Source: Schistocerca nitens
Taxonomy: Eukaryota > Arthropoda > Insecta > Orthoptera > Acrididae
NCBI RefSeq assembly: GCF_023898315.1
Contig: NC_064616.1
Span: forward strand, 293,225,205-293,289,204
Length of the DNA stretch: 64,000 nt
Direction of reading: 5' to 3'
Shown here: positions 54,580 through 64,000 of the stretch, in pieces
Position numbering within the stretch: position 1 is the stretch's first letter
Layout of the letters: each line of letters opens with the position of its first letter
Program-made: the position numbers and the translations under genes
The notes under the pieces: generated by a model
Told to the model about the DNA's origin: nothing
The model's database searches: none
Seen by the model: only the letters and a program-made list of their open reading frames with translations

Positions 54580-57020
54580 ACACAGGCAAAGCGTCACTTT
54601 GTTAGCCACTTTCTTAAGAGTGCAGTAAAAACAGTGCGAATTCCCACACGTGACAGGCCTGTAGAGGTGAAGCTACCCTAGTATCCACAAACTAGGGAAA
54701 ATTATTTTACTAATCATTCACTATCACCAATACGGTAAAGCAGGTTACATATGGCACTTCAATTCGAAAACAAGCTTCTACATAAACAATACATAAGTAC
54801 AGATGAACGTAGCGAAAATACCTACAGAACTTTACGTTACTGTAATATGCCGGTCTATGTAAAGCCGGCGCCAGAACCTAAAACCTTTCGCTCTAATAAA
54901 GTTAAAAAAACCACACTAATTCAAACACAAATAACCAATAAAAGAAAATTCAAAACAATGAAACTAATAACCTTCAAAGTCATAATGAAAGGAATAATCT
55001 TTTAGGCCTTAGTAAAACTTTATACGCGGCATTCGGCGATCGCAGAGCAAGTGCCCACCAAATTCTGAATAGGCGAGGTATTTACGGAGGTGTCGATGAG
55101 TACTCGCCAGATTTATGCAGAATGTCTAATTGAGATTTTACTACCTGCTTTCTGAAGTGCAATCAATGATCAATAAGAAAAATATAAAGTCGAGAAGATA
55201 GGTAGCTGTTACAAGCTATGGTACCTATTACAAGCTTTGAAGGCGTGATAGCGCTTTGGGAATAAAAAAATATCGCAAAGAAAATAGGAATTTATTGAAG
55301 TCGTTGGTCATAAACACAGGGAGTCTACAGCAGCCATAAAATCTTTGTAGTCAGGACAAAACTGTGAAAAATATAGACCTTTATGTAAGAAATTCGATGC
55401 GCTCAATATCGCAGAAATCATTGCCCTTAGGGAAACTGTACAAGGACCATAGAAAATGCTGTTCTCTTTTACTTCAGGCCATTAGTTTGGTCAGAATAAA
55501 CTTTTTTTAACTTTTCTGGAAATTATTTAGATCGAATAATGGCAAGAAGGGGTGCCGACAGTACTTTTTCCTCAATCCATGTCTGACAGGGAGAACCGTT
55601 CACCACACACTGTACAGTGGATTGTGCAGTATATGTATCCCGACATAGAAACATGTAAGCGATAAAATGAATCATTCAAATCAGAAAAGTATGAATGATA
55701 AGTTCAAAATCAAAGAATTTACCAATGGAAGAAAATAACAGCCCTGAAATACAAATTAACATAAATTTGAAGGCATAATTTGTTACATAAATGTTTTGAT
55801 TACATCCTCACAAGAGTGAATGCAATAACGAATGGTTGCTCACCCAGAATGCTTGTGAGCAGAGGCGACGGGTGGACAACATTCACGAACATGTATAAAC
55901 TATTATTCATCCAGTCTGATATGGCACCAAAGTCCAACACAGTGGGAGAATGGTGAGCACATAACGTGAGTAGAGGATGAAGGCAGTTTCTAGAACAGTT
56001 CTAGGTCCCCGGTACAGATTACAATACTTATCACAGATCATTTTCAATTCCATATGTGGTAAAAAGAGGTGAAGGAATAGAGAAGCATAAAATCAGTGAC
56101 GCACTGATGCCTAATTATAAGGATAAGAGTCATACCGTAATGACATAAAGCAAAACTGGCCACTTTACCTTGGAGTTTTGTTTCTCTTCAAGAGACTAAG
56201 ACTGTAAAGAGCGCAGTAAATATTACATGCTTCAAAGGCCTGGTCGGAAGGGGAAAGAAGACAGTGTGTGTGTGCAGCAGAAGAGGTCAGAGACAAAATA
56301 TTTTGTAACAGAGGCATTAATGCTGTGATGCTGCCAGTATGTAGGATGCACGCTGACTTCATTCCCTTGTAGAGGGCTGCCTGTGAAGTTTCTCTGGGAA
56401 GGACAGCTGGTGCAGCCTTATTGGCACATCTGACTCACATCTGAGTGCAAGGCTCATATCTACAAAATCCAGATGCAGTGAGATAGACTGCAAAATTTTA
56501 CTTCCAACTAAACTAATGCTGTACTGTAAATACATGTATATTCAGTACAGAAAGTAGAGTAAGAAGAGTCCTTTGCTAATGGAGACTGATTCAGACTAAA
56601 CAGCACTTTTCATATAACAAAAAGACTTGAAGACATGACCATTAGTAAGATAGAGAGATTTCCACTAACAGCTGCTTGAGAAATGAGGCAACTGGCTAAA
56701 CTTCCACAAAGTGTACCTGACCCAGCACTGTACTAATAAGAGAAAGACATGAAACATCAACACAAATACTGATACATTACCTACGTTTGAATCGATTTCT
56801 CTACTCAATAACTGAGACACATTCGTGGAAAGTTGATGCAGACAAAAGGTCATCATTTTTAAGTATTACAAGTACATTATGTTCAACATAGTACAAGATA
56901 TAAAAGGTTGATTCAGCCATTTTAACTGACCTATTTCTACCACCTTGAATGTTTTAAGCAACCCTTGTTGGCTAAATCCGCTATCTTGGAAGAGATATGG
57001 CAATGCTGCATGTGAGAATA
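54580..57020. other. Upstream region of the host-like gene
   Basis: No exon can be assigned with confidence. A minus-strand stretch at about 55905-55850 ('MFVNVVHPSPLLTSIL' before a 'gtgagc' donor) could be one, but its phase does not match the 54571 exon. Confidence 0.35.
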
Positions 57021-57021
57021 G

Positions 57022-57105
57022 AGAGGGAGAGGTGGTAGGAGAGGAGGGGCTGACCTTGAAGGGGGAAGGTGGAGAAGGTGACATGGGGGAGGGGGGGTGG
57101 CGGTA
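57022..57105 (+). repeat. Purine/G-rich tract
   Basis: About 84 bp mostly A and G with runs such as 'gggggagggggggtggcgg'. Possible G-quadruplex or triplex former. Confidence 0.65.
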
Positions 57106-57399
57106 GGGATCAGATCCTCGTAACACTGTTGTTGTTGGGTGACCCTGAACTGTCCTGGAAATCACCTTCATCCTTTGCTAATTTGGGTGCTAGGTCAGCA
57201 ACTACTTGACTTTCAATGCGCACTCAGTCTCATGTGTGACAGCGCCTTAAGCTATACTTAATTTAATGTAAGGCAAGAAAGGGACAGTCCAGAGCCACTG
57301 TCAACGATAGACCGTTTCAGGCAACCAGTGTAGCACACTACACTTGGCACTGTTCGACCAGTCTTTTATGTCGGGTGATAGAGTGTATTCAGAATTAAA

Positions 57400-58500
57400 A
57401 TATATGCTCAGGTGCACGAAAAATCTTCCCAACCCCTGGAGACATCACGCTAATACATTGTAACACCGCCTCTAGCCTTGATAACAGCCTCATTATGACA
57501 AAGAGGAGAATCCAAAAGTTTCTTCATGTACGATATATGTTCAGCTGAAGCTGCTCATTGATGATCAGAACATATAGAGCTACCAAACTGCGGAGATGTT
57601 GATTGCTACATTTCATCCACCGTTCCCAGTTGTTCTAGACATTTTACATGGGATTAAGATCGGGTGATCTGGCGTGCCAGACGAGGTGTGGTACGGAGCC
57701 TGAGTGTTAGACAACCCAGGAATGAGCACGTGCAGCCCTACGAACACAGCTGCTGGCATCTTGGAAGATGGGAGTGTTTCCAGAAAACTCATCATGAAGA
57801 TACAGAAGAAAGAGCAAAATCGAGAATGTTGAAATAAACACAAGAGACTCTTTTTATGGTCACTATTCACACGCCAAGCTAAATGACTGGCTCAACACAA
57901 CAGCTCCGTTGTGCCATTCTGTCACGCATCCACTTCGACCCATCTTACTGCACTTACTTCCATACTACCGACTGGCATGAATATCTCATTGCCCTGACTT
58001 ACGTCAGCGTTTGACGTTACATGACAGCCTGGTGCCAACTGAACGTCATATACAGCCCTCCAAAGCGGCTAGTATGTTCTTCTAAGGGTGTGACTGTTTT
58101 TTCTCCTGAGCTTATATCAGGATGGAGCAGTCTTCTTCCACAGTAATAACCACGGATGAAAATAGACGCTAGTAATAGAAACAACACAAAAAAGACTGCC
58201 ACTCATACATACTATGGTCAGCGACTCCATGAGGCGCCTTATTAAAAAAAAAAAAACTGTATGTACATACCAAACTCCCTCACGTTTCTCACCAATTTAC
58301 AAAGCCCATCACAAGTTGCATGCCCTTACAGTAGTTTCAAAATCTATTACATTAACCTTGCAAATGACAGTTAAAAGATTATTAACAAATCACTATTGTC
58401 AGCAAAAAGTAAGATAATGGCAGTACGTACATAGCCCAACATCAACAAAACAGGTAAAATAGCAATGGTTTCATTTTAGGCCTAGAGTCTGATAATGTAA
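57400..58500. other. Probable transposon-derived non-coding sequence
   Basis: The sequence from about 57450 to 57700 ('gcctctagccttgataacag') looks like a dispersed repeat from memory. No intact frame. The 58.0-kb region is unassigned. Confidence 0.3.
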
Positions 58501-59079
58501 ACATACAGGGCGGCCCAGGAAGGAAGGTCAATATTCAGCAATATGACAGGAACGAGCATTCGAAACAAAGAAGTCTAGCAAACTTCGGTTCTGAAATGCA
58601 AACCTTAAGAGCTATGAGGACTTTTTCATTTTCGATACTGTGAAACAAATCTCTTCTACTGCAAGCTCTTCCCTTTCTATATATTGTGAGGAGGTAGTAC
58701 GGTCCCAAGCAAGAATAAAATTGTATAGTAAACGTGGTCTCTAAAATGCATACCTTAAGAGCTATGAACACTTGTTCAGTATAAGATCAAACAATGGAAA
58801 ATCCAGGATGGAATGTAACAATATTATGAAAAGGGAAGTTGCTACTCACCATATAGCGGAGATGCTGAGTCGCAGATAGGTACAACAAAAAGACTGTTAC
58901 AGATAAAGCTTTCGGCCAGTAAATTCTTCGTCAAAAATAGACCACACACACACGCACGCACACACACGCACACACACATACACACAGACACACACACTCA
59001 CGCAAACGCAACTCACACACACGACTACAGTCGTTTCAGTTGCCTGAGACTGCAGCCCTGTGTGTGAGTTGCGTTTGCG

Positions 59080-59287
59080 TGAGAGTGTGGCTGGCTCTGA
59101 GCACTATGGGACTCAACATCTTAGGTCATAAGTCCCCTAGAACTTAGAACTACTTAAACCTAACTAACCTAAGGACATCACACACACCCATGCCCGAGGC
59201 AGGATTCGAACCTGCGACCGTAGCAGTCCCGCGGTTCCGGACTGCAGCGCCAGAACCGCTAGACCACCGCGGCCGGCATGAGAGTGT

Positions 59288-59288
<1 letters not shown>
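59080..59288 (-). repeat. tRNA-derived SINE, minus strand, with 10-bp duplication
   Basis: Body 59090-59278 is the reverse complement of the family at 42403; box B appears as 'ttcgaacctgcgacc' on the plus strand. Flanks 'tgagagtgtg' at 59080-59089 and 59279-59288. Inserted in the loop of the inner fold-back. Confidence 0.9.

Positions 59289-59330
<42 letters not shown>
59283..59330. repeat. (GT)n microsatellite
   Basis: About 48 bp of GT with one or two interruptions. Confidence 0.9.
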
Positions 59331-59479
59331 TGTCATCTATTTGTGACGAATGCCTTACTGGCTGAAAGCTTTATTTGTAACAGTCTTTTTGTTGTGCCTA
59401 TCTTCGACTCAGCATCTCCATAATATGGTGAATAGCAAACTTCCTTTTTATAATATTGTTCAGTAGAAGAGATGTGTTT

Positions 59480-59701
59480 CACAGTATTTAAAAAATATGG
59501 TTCAGATGGCTGTGAACACTATGGGACTTAACATCTGAGGTCATCAGTCTCCTTGAACTTAGAACTACTTAAACCTAACTAACCTAAGGACATCACACAC
59601 ATCCATGCCCGAGGTAGGATTTGAACCTGCGGCCGTAGCAGTCGCGCAGTTCCGGACTGAAGCGCCTAGAACCGTTCGGCCAGATACCGACCCACAGTAT
59701 T
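59480..59701 (-). repeat. tRNA-derived SINE, minus strand, with 9-bp duplication
   Basis: Body 59489-59692 belongs to the family of 42403. Flanks 'cacagtatt' at 59480-59488 and 59693-59701. It splits the right arm of the outer fold-back. Confidence 0.9.
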
Positions 59702-59769
59702 GAAGATGAAGTGCTCATAGGTCTTAAGGTATGCATTTTTGAGCCCTTGTTTACTAGATTTTTACTTTG

Positions 59770-60600
59770 AATACGTTTTCCTATCATATCCCTGAATAAT
59801 GACCATGCCTCCTAGGACATACTGTATACTTAATATACCATGGATAAATCCTGATTTGTTGCCCATGACAAACTGGAGCAAGAAATATCAGCTTTAGGGA
59901 AGAGAGTTGTATCTCCAAATACTTTTCTGACTTTTGCCTCTTTTCCTAGCCAATAATAGAGTTGTAATATTTTTATTCTATTTTTAAATGATAGGATTGT
60001 CCATTTGCAAGGCCAGTAAAATTGTTAACACATTAAAGAAACTCAGTTCATTTAGCAATGTCACATGTTTCGTGGTAGGAAACCTCCTTCCATTTCAGGG
60101 TACAAGATGGTGCAAGACCGACGAAGTGTGGTCCACAGGTTATATAATTTGTTTTAAAAATATACATAATTTTACTTGCTGTAATATTCTGTAACTAAAG
60201 GCTTAATAATGTCTTCCAATATATTATATAGCACTTAAATTTGTAGAACTCTAAGTATTTTCAAATGCTACACGAAACACAACCCCGTGTCTCACAACGA
60301 CAGAAACAGAATAAAATGATGGAAACTGCTTCTGGCGGTCTCTAGTGCCCATTCTTTCCACGTAATTATGAAATCGGTCACTAGATTAAAACACCGACCA
60401 GGATACTCCATGTGTTCCTAAATACACTATCCTCAAGGTACAACACCATCCTCTACTGCAAATAACAAACAGCTACAGAAACGTCTTTATTAATATTAAG
60501 ATATGTATTTTGTTAGTAATATTACAAATATAAATAGCGTAATCTCACATCTGTACATATTATTATACAAAAATTTTACATGTTATTCACAGAAAATACA
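59770..60600. other. No gene recognised
   Basis: AT-rich DNA; nothing supported. Confidence 0.4.
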
Positions 60601-60607
60601 ATGAACC

Positions 60608-60636
60608 CTGATGATGGTGAAACTTCACCGAAAAAC
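60608..60636 (+). other. Hammerhead-like core motif (CTGATGA-hairpin-GAAA)
   Basis: 'ctgatga' at 60608-60614 is followed by a 'ggtga-aact-tcacc' hairpin (60616-60629) and 'gaaa'. This is the conserved core order of a hammerhead ribozyme, but I cannot find matching stems I and III. Confidence 0.3.
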
Positions 60637-60944
60637 GTATGAGTGTTAAAGAAGTATTTACGTTTGCTCAAGACAGAATACTGTTACTGCAATTATATAT
60701 TTGAAAGCAAAAACCGAAAAAAGTAAGCTTCAGCCAAAGGACGAATGTATTAAGAAATCACTTAAAGGGTCAGAATGTTTCGATATTTTCAGCTGAGAAT
60801 GTGTATTAGAATCGTACTTTTTACGCAACACAGCGAGAGCTCGTGATTATGACACAAGGAACATGCAAATAACTAACTAATTATCTGGATTCGTGTACTC
60901 TTTTCATTTCATAAAGGAAAAAAGTACTTGTTGACAACTGTTGT

Positions 60945-61505
60945 TGTGGTCTTCAGTCCGGATACTGGTTTGATGAAGCCCTCCATGCTAGTGTATCGTG
61001 TTCATGTCTTGCCTCTTTGCGTTACTACTGCAACCTACATACTTTTGAGCCCGCTTACTGTTTTCGATCCTCGGTTCCCCTCTTCAGTTTTAACCCCACA
61101 CGCTTCTTTCCTTTACCATACTGACGATTCCTTAACGTCACAGGATGAGTGTTATCAATCATCTTTTAGTCCGATCGTGCTATAAATTTCTTTTACCTCC
61201 ATTTCGATGCCGTAACTCAGCATCTAATCTTCGGCTACTTCTGTGGCACCAAATTTCAAAAGTTTCTATCTTCTTCTTGTCTGAACTCTTTACCGTCCAT
61301 GTTTCGGTCCATACAAGGCTACACACTCCCGAAAAATACCTTCAGCAAGTACTTAATAATATTCAATTTACATTCACTGTCAACAATTTTCTTTTTTTAG
61401 ATCCTTTTCATTTGCTATTGACAGTCTGCATTTTATACCCTTTCTACTTCGGTCATTGTCAGTTATCCTGCTCGCCGAATAGGAAAACTCTCAACAATCA
61501 AATAT
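60945..61505 (-). pseudogene. LINE (RTE/CR1-like) C-terminus and 3' end
   Basis: Minus-strand residues 'LKKKKIVDSECKLNIIKYLL', 'VALYGPKHGR' and 'RRRKLLKFGATE'-like (61400-61220) resemble 'ALYGSETW....R.....LE.FEMW' motifs after the LINE reverse transcriptase. The plus-strand start is 'gtggtcttcagtccgg', complementary to the 3' end seen at 7480-7500. Disrupted. Confidence 0.65.
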
Positions 61506-61710
61506 AGAAGATGAATCACTTTCTCGTCAGTCCAGTGTTTAAGGCAACATTTAAAAAAATCAAGCCGCAGCCTGACGCATGACCACTATTTTAATGCAGT
61601 AGAACGTTTATATGGAGCCGAACGCCGATTGTGGAATATGGAATCTGGCAGCCAAAATCGAATTTCTAGAATAGCTATTGGAGTGCAAAATTGTTGAAGT
61701 TTCTGTAAAA

Positions 61711-61945
61711 GAAGGAAAGAAGATTAGTGTTTAACGTCCTGTCGTCAACGAGACGAACACAAGTTCGGATTAGAAAAAGAGTGGGAAGGAAGTCGGGTGT
61801 GCCATTTTCAAAAGAACCATCCCTGATTTGGCTCGAACCGATTGAGGAAAATCAAGGAAAACCTAAGTCTGGTTGATCGGTCGAGGATCTGAACAGTCGT
61901 CTTCCCGAATGCGAGTACAGTGTGCTAATCACTGCACCACCTCTC
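61711..61945 (-). repeat. tRNA-derived SINE, minus strand
   Basis: The head lies at the right: plus-strand 'gtgtgctaatcactgcacca' is the reverse complement of a box A-like part, and 'cgaggatctgaacagtc' of box B. Body matches 32750-32962. Confidence 0.75.
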
Positions 61946-62301
61946 TTGGCGAAGCTTTCGTGGCTACTTATTCACGTATTGCTTGTTGGCTTTGGTCTCG
62001 TGATCCTCTTCCGATGTTTGTTTAATAATTTATCTGACGTTTGGCCAGCACAAGTCGCTGGCATTGTCAGAGATTCACACACTTGCTCGCCACCAGCAAT
62101 GTCTGTCAGTCGTGTTGACGAAACGTCAGAAAGGTCGTAAAGAAATTAAATACGGGTCCACCTTTCTACTAGTACATAATTATTGTTTTGCTTTAATACC
62201 CAAACATGTTCCACCACAGTTGTGGCTTCCTCAGTGGGCTGTTCTCTTTTATTGTATATTGTTTATGTCCTGTGGCTGCCAACCGAAGTCAGCAACAGGT
62301 C

Positions 62302-62615
62302 ATTAATACAGCACGCCATCATTGCTGTATTTGGCTTGTCCTGAGCTTCGGCTGGTTTATATTTATGTGTCAAAAGTGTTTTTGTTGTTTTTGTATAGAT
62401 GAAGTGACGTTTTCTACAGCTCATTTATGAATCCTGCATCTTGTTATGTTACCATGGGTTGCAGATACGTTTCATTGCACAATTTACCTTTGTGTGTCCA
62501 AGCGACAGCAGCGTAACAAGACGCAGGATTCACAAATGAGCAGGAGAAAACGTCATTCCAACTACACAGAAACAAAAAATACGTTTTTTTACGCAGATAT
62601 AAACCACTGTATTAA
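62302..62615. repeat. 304-bp palindromic MITE with TTAA-type target site
   Basis: Insert 62307-62610 starts 'tacagcacg' and ends 'accactgta', flanked by 'attaa' on both sides (62302-62306; 62611-62615). The opposite arm of the large inverted repeat lacks it, showing the empty site. Internal arms pair 'gacgttttctacagctcat' (62406) with 'gagcaggagaaaacgtc' (62538). TTAA is the piggyBac-type target; assignment is tentative. Confidence 0.75.
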
Positions 62616-63254
62616 GGGTCCATTCCCATCAGTCAATCTATAAAATTAACGATTTTACGATTTGTTTTGGGAAAACCAATGAAGCAAGCAACGTAAGTCT
62701 TTTTGAACATTATTCATTGATTATTGGACAACATCTTCCGATTTCTTTAAATAAATTCAGTCAGCATTAAGCCCCCCATCCTAGCAGTTACAGTTGCTCT
62801 GTCCAAACTGAACTGTGTTCTGTCAAAGATGTAGTTTTGTCGTGTGTTTTTGGCCACTCTTTTTGCAATAACTAAATAAATTAAAATAAAAAATTAGACT
62901 ATTACTCCTTGCGGACACGTCCGAAGAGTAATTCAGCCAAATTTCAAAAAGATATCGATATTAGCATGCACGCAATCCATTACGTCAACTTGAAACACAC
63001 TTCATCTTAAGCTGACGGAATGTATTACGGGCACACTAAGAAAGATATCTTTCTGAAATTTGGCAGAATTACTCCTCGGGCATGTCCGCGGGGAGTAGTA
63101 GGCTAATTTTTATTTTAATTTATTCATCAGTTATTGGAAATAGCATGACCAAAAAAAGTCAAAACTATATCTTTGTCTCAAACCTGTGCAATTTGATATT
63201 TTTTTCAAGTTTCAAAGAAACTGTGTTATTACTACGCGCGCAATATTCTATGGA

Positions 63255-63471
63255 TTAAAGAAATTGTGCTGGCCAGTGTGGCCGAGCGGTTCAAGGCGCT
63301 ACAGTCTGAAACCGCGCGACCGCTATGGTCGCAGGTTCGAATTCAGCCTCGGGCATGGATGTGTGTGATGTCCTTAGGTTAGTTAGGTTTAAGTATTTCT
63401 AAGTTCTAGGGGACTGATGACCACAGCAGTTAAGTCCCATAGTGCTCAGAGCCATTTTTTAAAGAAATTGT
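63255..63471 (+). repeat. tRNA-derived SINE with 13-bp target-site duplication
   Basis: Body 63268-63458: box A-like 'gtgtggccgagcggttc', box B 'ggtcgcaggttcgaattc'. Flanks 'ttaaagaaattgt' at 63255-63267 and 63459-63471. Inserted in the right arm of the large inverted repeat. Confidence 0.93.
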
Positions 63472-64000
63472 CTTTTGATTACAGATAAGATTTCCAGACT
63501 ACAGCACTTCGATCATGGGCACACCTCATTTTGGACAGAGCAACTTTAACTACTGGGACGGAGGGCTTAGTGATTTCCGAATTTCTTTAAAAAAAATCAG
63601 ATGTTGTGCAAGAATCAATAAATAATGTGCAAAAAGATTTACGTTGATTGCCTCCTTAGTTTTTCCAAAATAGTCGTAAAATCTCTTATTGTAAAGGCTG
63701 ACAGAGGAGAATGGACCCTTAATTTAGACCTGAGGCTGATTTCAGTTGGCAGTCACAGGATACACACAATGTAAAATGTAAAGCCCACTGACGGTGCCAC
63801 AACTGTGATGAACCCTGCTTACTATCAAGGCAAAACAATAATTGTGTACTTGCAAAATGGTGGACCTATGCCTAATTTCATTATTATTTTCTGAAAGCAC
63901 GGGAGGAGCTGAAAATTCCAATATGATAGTCAGAAAAAGCATTTAACAAACGTCGGCCGAACATACCGAAACGAAAGCCAACAGACCGTACGGCATTGGA

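Larger units (their letters stand above)
58781..59460. repeat. Inner fold-back element with CA/GT loop
   Basis: Left arm 58790-58945 and right arm 59350-59460 are inverted ('caacaaaaagactgtta' with 'aacagtctttttgttgt'). The loop has an imperfect CA-rich tract at 58945-59025 and (GT)n at 59283-59330. 'ttgttcagt' lies on both sides (58772-58780; 59456-59464), possibly a duplication. A partial copy is at 22295-22540. Confidence 0.85.
58585..59745. repeat. Outer fold-back element, interrupted by nested insertions
   Basis: Left arm at 58593-58662 ('cttaagagctatgagg', 'gatactgtgaaacaaa', 'tctcttctactg') pairs with the right arm split between 59461-59488 ('cagtagaagagatgtg') and 59693-59745 ('gctcataggtcttaagg'). 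The split is caused by a SINE; the loop is filled by another fold-back. Confidence 0.75.
61950..64000. repeat. Large (>2 kb) inverted repeat, right end outside the window
   Basis: Two arms meet near 63000. Paired landmarks are 'gttggctttggtctcg' (61984) with 'cgaaacgaaagccaac' (63968), 'taagggtccattc' (62613) with 'gaatggaccctta' (63709), and 'cggacacgtccgaagagtaa' (62915) with 'ttactcctcgggcatg' (63068). The left arm is split by a 304-bp insertion and the right arm by a SINE. No coding capacity seen. The small hairpin 'gccagcacaagtcgctggc' is at 62046-62064. Confidence 0.85.

Noticed and set aside
55850..55905. Upstream coding exon for the cysteine-rich gene
   Set aside because: Donor-like 'gtgagc' is present, but the splice phase does not match the exon at 54571 and the peptide has no supporting features.
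60608..60636. A complete hammerhead ribozyme
   Set aside because: The core and stem II are visible, but no matching stems I and III were found nearby.
1..64000. CRISPR array, bacterial operon or phage
   Set aside because: No spaced direct repeats of CRISPR type; introns, SINEs and LTR elements show eukaryotic nuclear DNA.

Overview
This window looks like transposon-rich DNA from a large insect genome, most likely an orthopteran of the locust/grasshopper type. Many of its SINEs and fold-back repeats are ones I recognise from Schistocerca-like genomes; that identification is from memory and not from a search. Introns, mariner/Tc1/hAT/MULE transposases, several LINE clades, Ty3/gypsy elements and tRNA-derived SINEs with clean target-site duplications all point to an arthropod nuclear genome. 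Almost all recognisable coding sequence belongs to mobile elements, and most of it is decayed.

Layout. 1-2.9 kb: the 5' half of an I/Jockey-type LINE (minus). 2.9-7.5 kb: LINE, hAT and SINE remnants. 8.4-11.1 kb: a gutted gypsy element whose gag head is inverted relative to its pol. 11.9-14.1 kb: fold-backs and a 0.41-kb direct repeat. 14.131-30.278 kb: two terminal inverted repeats of about 120 bp (about 95% identical by eye) enclose a 16.1-kb unit. It carries an intron-containing MULE/SWIM transposase gene (minus), an inverted broken second copy of its 3' part, exon-like segments and nested LINEs. 30.7-37.9 kb: a LINE remnant, a cluster of CAAGCATGCTTG-like motifs, a C2H2 zinc-finger ORF, another LINE, a long palindrome, a truncated mariner, a LINE and an IS630/Tc1-like (DDE_3) transposase. 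40-46.5 kb: a 5S-rRNA-like sequence, mariner, SINEs, a fold-back, a Tc1-like fragment and an RTE-like LINE. 46.870-52.405 kb: a structurally complete Ty3/gypsy LTR retrotransposon (488-bp LTRs, 5-bp duplication, one-frame gag-pol with two stops). 53.0-54.6 kb: the only plausible conventional host gene, two exons of a cysteine-rich protein (minus). 57-64 kb: nested fold-backs, SINEs and a >2-kb inverted repeat running off the right edge.

How the parts relate. There is no operon-like logic; the structure is insertion history. The giant TIR unit is the most system-like object. Its first transposase exon starts about 80 bp inside the right TIR, both TIRs carry cAMP-response-element-like TGACGTCA motifs, and the main exon keeps the MULE catalytic region and the SWIM zinc finger. 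Four +1 frame breaks fall in A/T runs, so either recent decay or assembly error is possible. Gene-free stretches are noted individually.
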